Source: an uncultured Clostridia bacterium
Lineage (GTDB): Bacteria > Bacillota > Clostridia > Oscillospirales > Ruminococcaceae
DNA length: 28,414 nucleotides
Direction: 5' to 3'
Assembly (NCBI GenBank): GCA_938014915.1
Contig: CALLQQ010000078.1
Coordinates: 1-28,414, forward strand
Shown here piece after piece: positions 25,297-28,414 of the stretch. The notes below the pieces were generated by a model. That model was not told the DNA's origin. It worked only from the letters and a program-made list of their open reading frames with translations, and searched no databases. A program made the position numbers and the translations under genes. Position 1 is the stretch's first letter. Each line of letters opens with the position of its first letter.

Positions 25297-27687
25297 TTAT
25301 AGTGTAACTTCCATAGCGTCTACCCCGAGGGAGCCATTTTTGATAGTAATCTCAATTTCATGTTCTTGATTTTCTAAGCCGAAAATATGGTAGAATACCT
25401 CCCTAAAACTAGAATCCGGGGCGATGAAATTACCGTTTATATTTGTGCCATTAAGCTTGATAGAAAGGATGGCACCGTTTGCCGTTCCGCAAAGTGCGAT
25501 GCCTTTGCCCCTAAAATTAACTACCAATTTATCACCTTTTCCGCCCTCGGAAACAGTACGTTTATAATGCTTGAAACTCCCCATCGTGATGTGATTCCAG
25601 TCACCAAAATACTCAAAGTTCTCATCAGTATTATCAAAACGCACGATATATGGAGTATCGTTTATTGGTGCAATTTCAACGTTATCAAAAGAATTTTTGT
25701 TATAAGAGCTGTAAAGTGATGCACGCCCCGCACTTAAAATAGCGCCGTCATCTGTAAAATCGCAAATTAAAACCGAATTCACATATGCTTTAATCGTGTT
25801 TTTATCCGCTTTTATTTTTAGGTTTGTCCACGCTTTGCTATTGAAATCTGGGATTCTACCCTCGCAAACGCTGTCATTATTCTTGTTGAGGCTCGACGCT
25901 CCATTATCGAAAAGCTGAATCCAGTAGCCACTTTCCCCCAAATCAGCAAGATTGTAGCGAAGCCCAACCCCTGTGTAATTTTCATCTTGACTTCTATTTT
26001 CGCTAAAAAGCACATCGACCGAAATTTGATAATTGAACCATCTATCGTCACCAAAATTCGTTGTAGGATTCGGAGTTTTCCCCCATTCTACCGCTTTCAT
26101 TTCGGGGAGAATTTGCTGCACTAACACATTGTTACCATCAATGTTTTGCACCTCAAACGCTCCACCCTGATCGGTAGTATACCGTGGTGCAGAGCCCCTG
26201 TTTAGAAGGAAGTCCTGCCCATATCCTCGGTATTCAAAGTCATCAAAATACGGCAGAGATAGAACCGTGTTCTGCGATTCATCTATTGGAATTCGCATAG
26301 TTTCTTCTTTAATTATGCTTGAAATAGTCACCAAAGAATATGGCTTAATTTCTAGGCTGAAACAATGTTTTTTGCCGACTTTTTTAGGTAGAATTGTCTT
26401 TACTTTTCTGAAATAATTATCGTCAAATTCCCCACCATTTGCACCTCTAGTTTCCCAAACGTCGACCGCCGAACTTGCTTTCGCAAGATTTTGAACTTCA
26501 AATTCATAAAGAATCGGCTCACTTGTTGTATTTGTAACGATAATACTATAATTATCTAGATTTTCATCGCAAGCCGTGATGTAGGTGTGTTTCGCATCAA
26601 CGATAGCGTGACCGTCGCCACCTTTTTTACCATCGGCAACGCAGGCATCGTCAATAAACGACCAACCTTTTTTGAGGAATTGAGAGAAATGCAATGTCAT
26701 GTAGTAACCGTTATCAAGGCTATAAAAGCCATTCCACGGCGTATTTGCCGTGATTAACTGCTTATGTGAGAATGTCACGCCATCATAATAGGAACTAACA
26801 ACGGGCTGGAACGAATGTAAAATCATGTCGCCTTGCGGGTACATTGAAATAAAGCGATTTGCGATGTCGAGAAGTCCGTTAATATCGGACAAGCCCGAAC
26901 CCGTTCCGTCAAAGCGCCATGCCCCTTTGGAATAGCTCATGGGCGGGCAAGCCTCATTATACCAAATCTGCTTGCCGTATTTTTCTGCGAGAATTTTCGT
27001 ATTTTCATCGGAAGAACTTGTGTAATGGCTTGCGATTATGTCGATTGCATCAAGCAATTCGCTATCGTCGAGCATTAGGGCAGAAATGCCCCAGCGCCCC
27101 TCCTCATCGGCGGAAACAATCTTGATTTTGCTATAATCATAGGCACCATTCCGCTCAGCTTTCAAGCTTTTTGAGAGGAATTTTATCCACTCAGGCTCAA
27201 TATCACGTTCGTTCCGATTCGCACTAACATAGTCGAATTTTAAATTGTAGGTTGAGAAAGCCATATCAAGTGTATGCTTATACCATAGGTAACGGGCTGA
27301 ATAAATATCATCACTTTGCGTAACCCAGGCTGGCTCACTCCACCATAGCATATCTAAAGCTAAGTCGGGATTTATCTTCTTTGCGTCGCACGCAAGCTGA
27401 TAGCCTGCGCCACGAGTTACATCGGCTTTTTCTTCGTAAAAGCGCTTTACTGCTGGTTCCGTGCCCGATGACGAATTAACGTCCGAGCCCATTTCAAGCT
27501 TTAAATAGGTAATGCCAATCCCGTCAACTCCGAAAATATGGTTAAGAATCTCCCAATAACGATCGGGCTGTTCGCTTTTATAATCGAGCAACAGCCGTGA
27601 GGAATTGTTGCCGCTGACCATTCCCAACCCGAAAAACCGCTTATTATTCGCTAGCTGCGCCTTATTTCCATCGATAAGAACTTTCAT
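25297..27687 (-). CDS. GH59 (galactocerebrosidase-family) beta-galactosidase, no signal peptide
   Basis: This 796-residue glycoside hydrolase resembles animal galactosylceramidase. From ATG 27687: a beta/alpha barrel at about 1-340 with FFGLGMVSGNNSSRLLLDY, KLEMGSD and SSGTEP; acid/base Glu160 in NRNER; and nucleophile Glu245 in IWYNEACP. A beta-rich part follows, then a lectin-like domain (about 480-680) and a C-terminal beta-sandwich. The usual GH59 active-site pattern is kept, so it should remove terminal beta-galactose. There is no signal peptide or anchor, so the enzyme appears cytoplasmic and its substrate would have to be imported. ATG 27687 has AGGTGG three bases upstream; a TTG at 27699 overlaps the operator. 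Natural substrate is unknown. Confidence 0.85.
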   Translation of the reverse strand: MKVLIDGNKAQLANNKRFFGLGMVSGNNSSRLLLDYKSEQPDRYWEILNHIFGVDGIGITYLKLEMGSDVNSSSGTEPAVKRFYEEKADVTRGAGYQLACDAKKINPDLALDMLWWSEPAWVTQSDDIYSARYLWYKHTLDMAFSTYNLKFDYVSANRNERDIEPEWIKFLSKSLKAERNGAYDYSKIKIVSADEEGRWGISALMLDDSELLDAIDIIASHYTSSSDENTKILAEKYGKQIWYNEACPPMSYSKGAWRFDGTGSGLSDINGLLDIANRFISMYPQGDMILHSFQPVVSSYYDGVTFSHKQLITANTPWNGFYSLDNGYYMTLHFSQFLKKGWSFIDDACVADGKKGGDGHAIVDAKHTYITACDENLDNYSIIVTNTTSEPILYEFEVQNLAKASSAVDVWETRGANGGEFDDNYFRKVKTILPKKVGKKHCFSLEIKPYSLVTISSIIKEETMRIPIDESQNTVLSLPYFDDFEYRGYGQDFLLNRGSAPRYTTDQGGAFEVQNIDGNNVLVQQILPEMKAVEWGKTPNPTTNFGDDRWFNYQISVDVLFSENRSQDENYTGVGLRYNLADLGESGYWIQLFDNGASSLNKNNDSVCEGRIPDFNSKAWTNLKIKADKNTIKAYVNSVLICDFTDDGAILSAGRASLYSSYNKNSFDNVEIAPINDTPYIVRFDNTDENFEYFGDWNHITMGSFKHYKRTVSEGGKGDKLVVNFRGKGIALCGTANGAILSIKLNGTNINGNFIAPDSSFREVFYHIFGLENQEHEIEITIKNGSLGVDAMEVTL

Positions 27688-27698
27688 ATTCCACCTCA

Positions 27699-27732
27699 AA
27701 AGTGCTAATATTTTATATTATATTAGCACTTT
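27699..27732. promoter_or_regulatory. 13-bp inverted-repeat operator at the GH59-MATE promoter
   Basis: AAAGTGCTAATAT (27699-27711) and ATATTAGCACTTT (27720-27732) are perfect inverted repeats with an 8-base spacer. The right arm contains the candidate -10, and the left arm reaches within 12 bases of the start codon. A repressor here would block initiation; no regulator gene lies next to it, so the protein is unknown. In RNA it would form a hairpin next to the ribosome site. Confidence 0.6.
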
Positions 27733-27748
27733 ACGTCTATTATATCAA
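27720..27748 (-). promoter_or_regulatory. Candidate promoter of the GH59-MATE operon
   Basis: On the minus strand TTGATA (27743-27748) and TAATAT (27720-27725) are 17 bases apart, the -10 being inside the dyad. A consensus TATAAT overlaps the -35 region, but has no good partner. Confidence 0.45.
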
Positions 27749-27831
27749 TAGTAAATAATGAACACGGTATAAGAATTTGAAAGCTGCAAAGTATGCAATA
27801 GGTAATTAGTTAGTTGTATTACCATTTTGTG

Positions 27832-27860
27832 TTGATTCACCTGGACTTTTATGTTATAAT
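27832..27860 (+). promoter_or_regulatory. Promoter of the right-edge lipoprotein gene
   Basis: TTGATT (27832-27837), a 17-base spacer and consensus TATAAT (27855-27860) form a good housekeeping promoter. The leader to the ATG at 27944 is about 77 bases, with no clear hairpin seen. Confidence 0.65.
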
Positions 27861-27943
27861 TACTAATATGCTTATATAATTCACATATAATTGAACCGTT
27901 CATTCTTATTACGATGTGGTTGCTAAAATTTTGGAGGAATAAT

Positions 27944-28414
27944 ATGCGTAAAATTTTTATCCTATTTTTCTGTTTTTCACTTTTTTTCACAAGCTGTGCA
28001 AATAACAATATGTCGGAAATTCCTGATGAATCTAATCTAAATAATGAAGAGGGTGGTTTTCAATTTGAGTTTATTCAAAACTTAAATATACTAGAGAAAT
28101 CAACCAATGATAGTTACATACCACTAAGCGACAATACTATGGATTATAGTGAAAATGGCATAGATATTGCAATAAAAACATCTGCAATTCCCGATGCTTC
28201 CTTGAATTGGTCCGAGATTGATTTAGAAGTTTTTGTTTTTGTAGATGGCGCTATAATACCCCACACATCTACTTATAGTAAAGAGCCCATTGAGATTAGT
28301 AAATTCACAGTTGACACTAACAAGATATATGAGATACCGATTTTCATCCCTAAGATTGACAATATAAAAAGTGATCTGACCTTATTAACAGTCGTCTGCA
28401 ATTATGCGCCCAGT
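27944..28414 (+). CDS. Lipoprotein of unknown function, 3' end cut by the window
   Basis: From ATG 27944, with GGAGG six bases upstream, an open frame of 157 codons runs to the window edge without a stop. It starts with MRKIFILFFCFSLFFTSC, a lipoprotein signal peptide whose Cys18 would be lipidated, then an Asn/Glu-rich tether. The rest is beta-rich (for example IDLEVFVFVDGAIIP and YEIPIFIPKI), suggesting an Ig-like sandwich exposed on the cell surface. I recognise no family. It is divergent from the GH59 operon and has its own promoter, so no functional link can be claimed. Confidence 0.75.
   Translation, partial: MRKIFILFFCFSLFFTSCANNNMSEIPDESNLNNEEGGFQFEFIQNLNILEKSTNDSYIPLSDNTMDYSENGIDIAIKTSAIPDASLNWSEIDLEVFVFVDGAIIPHTSTYSKEPIEISKFTVDTNKIYEIPIFIPKIDNIKSDLTLLTVVCNYAPS

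Noticed and set aside
27745..28008. 87-codon minus-strand ORF at the right edge
   Set aside because: It runs through a plus-strand promoter and the start of a lipoprotein gene that has a clear ribosome site and signal peptide. Its own product is low complexity.
1..28414. CRISPR arrays, tRNA or rRNA genes, insertion sequences and phage genes
   Set aside because: No regularly spaced repeats, cloverleaf-like sequences, transposase or integrase frames were seen on either strand.

Overview
The window reads as chromosome of an anaerobic, plant-polysaccharide-using Gram-positive bacterium of the Clostridia, probably Lachnospiraceae-like. The evidence is strong AGGAGG-type ribosome sites, TTGxxx/TATAAT promoters, lipoprotein signal peptides, a sortase-type cell-wall anchor on a cellulase, a split transketolase, and a Bacillus YclNOPQ-type siderophore importer. 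The sequence is AT-rich. I see no rRNA, tRNA, CRISPR array, transposase, integrase or phage gene. All genes are on the minus strand except a LysR regulator and a truncated lipoprotein gene at the right edge.

Region 1 (1-8620) is one sugar-utilisation operon transcribed right to left: RpiR-type regulator, sugar-binding lipoprotein, double ABC ATPase, permease, N- and C-terminal transketolase subunits, a glycerol-kinase-like FGGY kinase and a small HPr/Crh-like protein. It ends at a strong hairpin at 18-57. The likely logic is uptake of a sugar or polyol, phosphorylation by the kinase, and two-carbon transfer by the transketolase into the pentose-phosphate pathway. The substrate is unknown, and two positions of the kinase's glycerol pocket differ from GlpK.

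Region 2 (8825-13057) is a single large surface cellulase gene (GH5) with its own promoter and terminator. It has putative carbohydrate-binding domains, a FIVAR domain, three bacterial Ig-like domains, an acidic linker and an NPTTG anchor. A one-base frameshift separates the signal peptide from the rest of the protein.

Region 3 (13264-17240) is a YclNOPQ-like catecholate-siderophore (petrobactin-type) importer. Its promoter carries two GTTAG-N6-CTAAC operators, one of them inside a perfect 28-bp palindrome.

Region 4 (17359-23885) is a second FecBCD-type importer. It is co-transcribed behind an unusual 886-residue fusion protein: CoA-disulfide-reductase-like flavoprotein, rhodanese, siroheme/[4Fe-4S] sulfite-reductase-like domain and two [4Fe-4S] ferredoxin clusters. 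A divergent LysR regulator sits next to it, with a perfect dyad covering both promoters. This is the best candidate for a little-described system.

Region 5 (23910-28414) holds a probable two-gene operon, a GH59 galactosidase without a signal peptide followed by a MATE exporter. Its promoter contains a 13-bp dyad. A divergently transcribed lipoprotein gene runs off the right edge.
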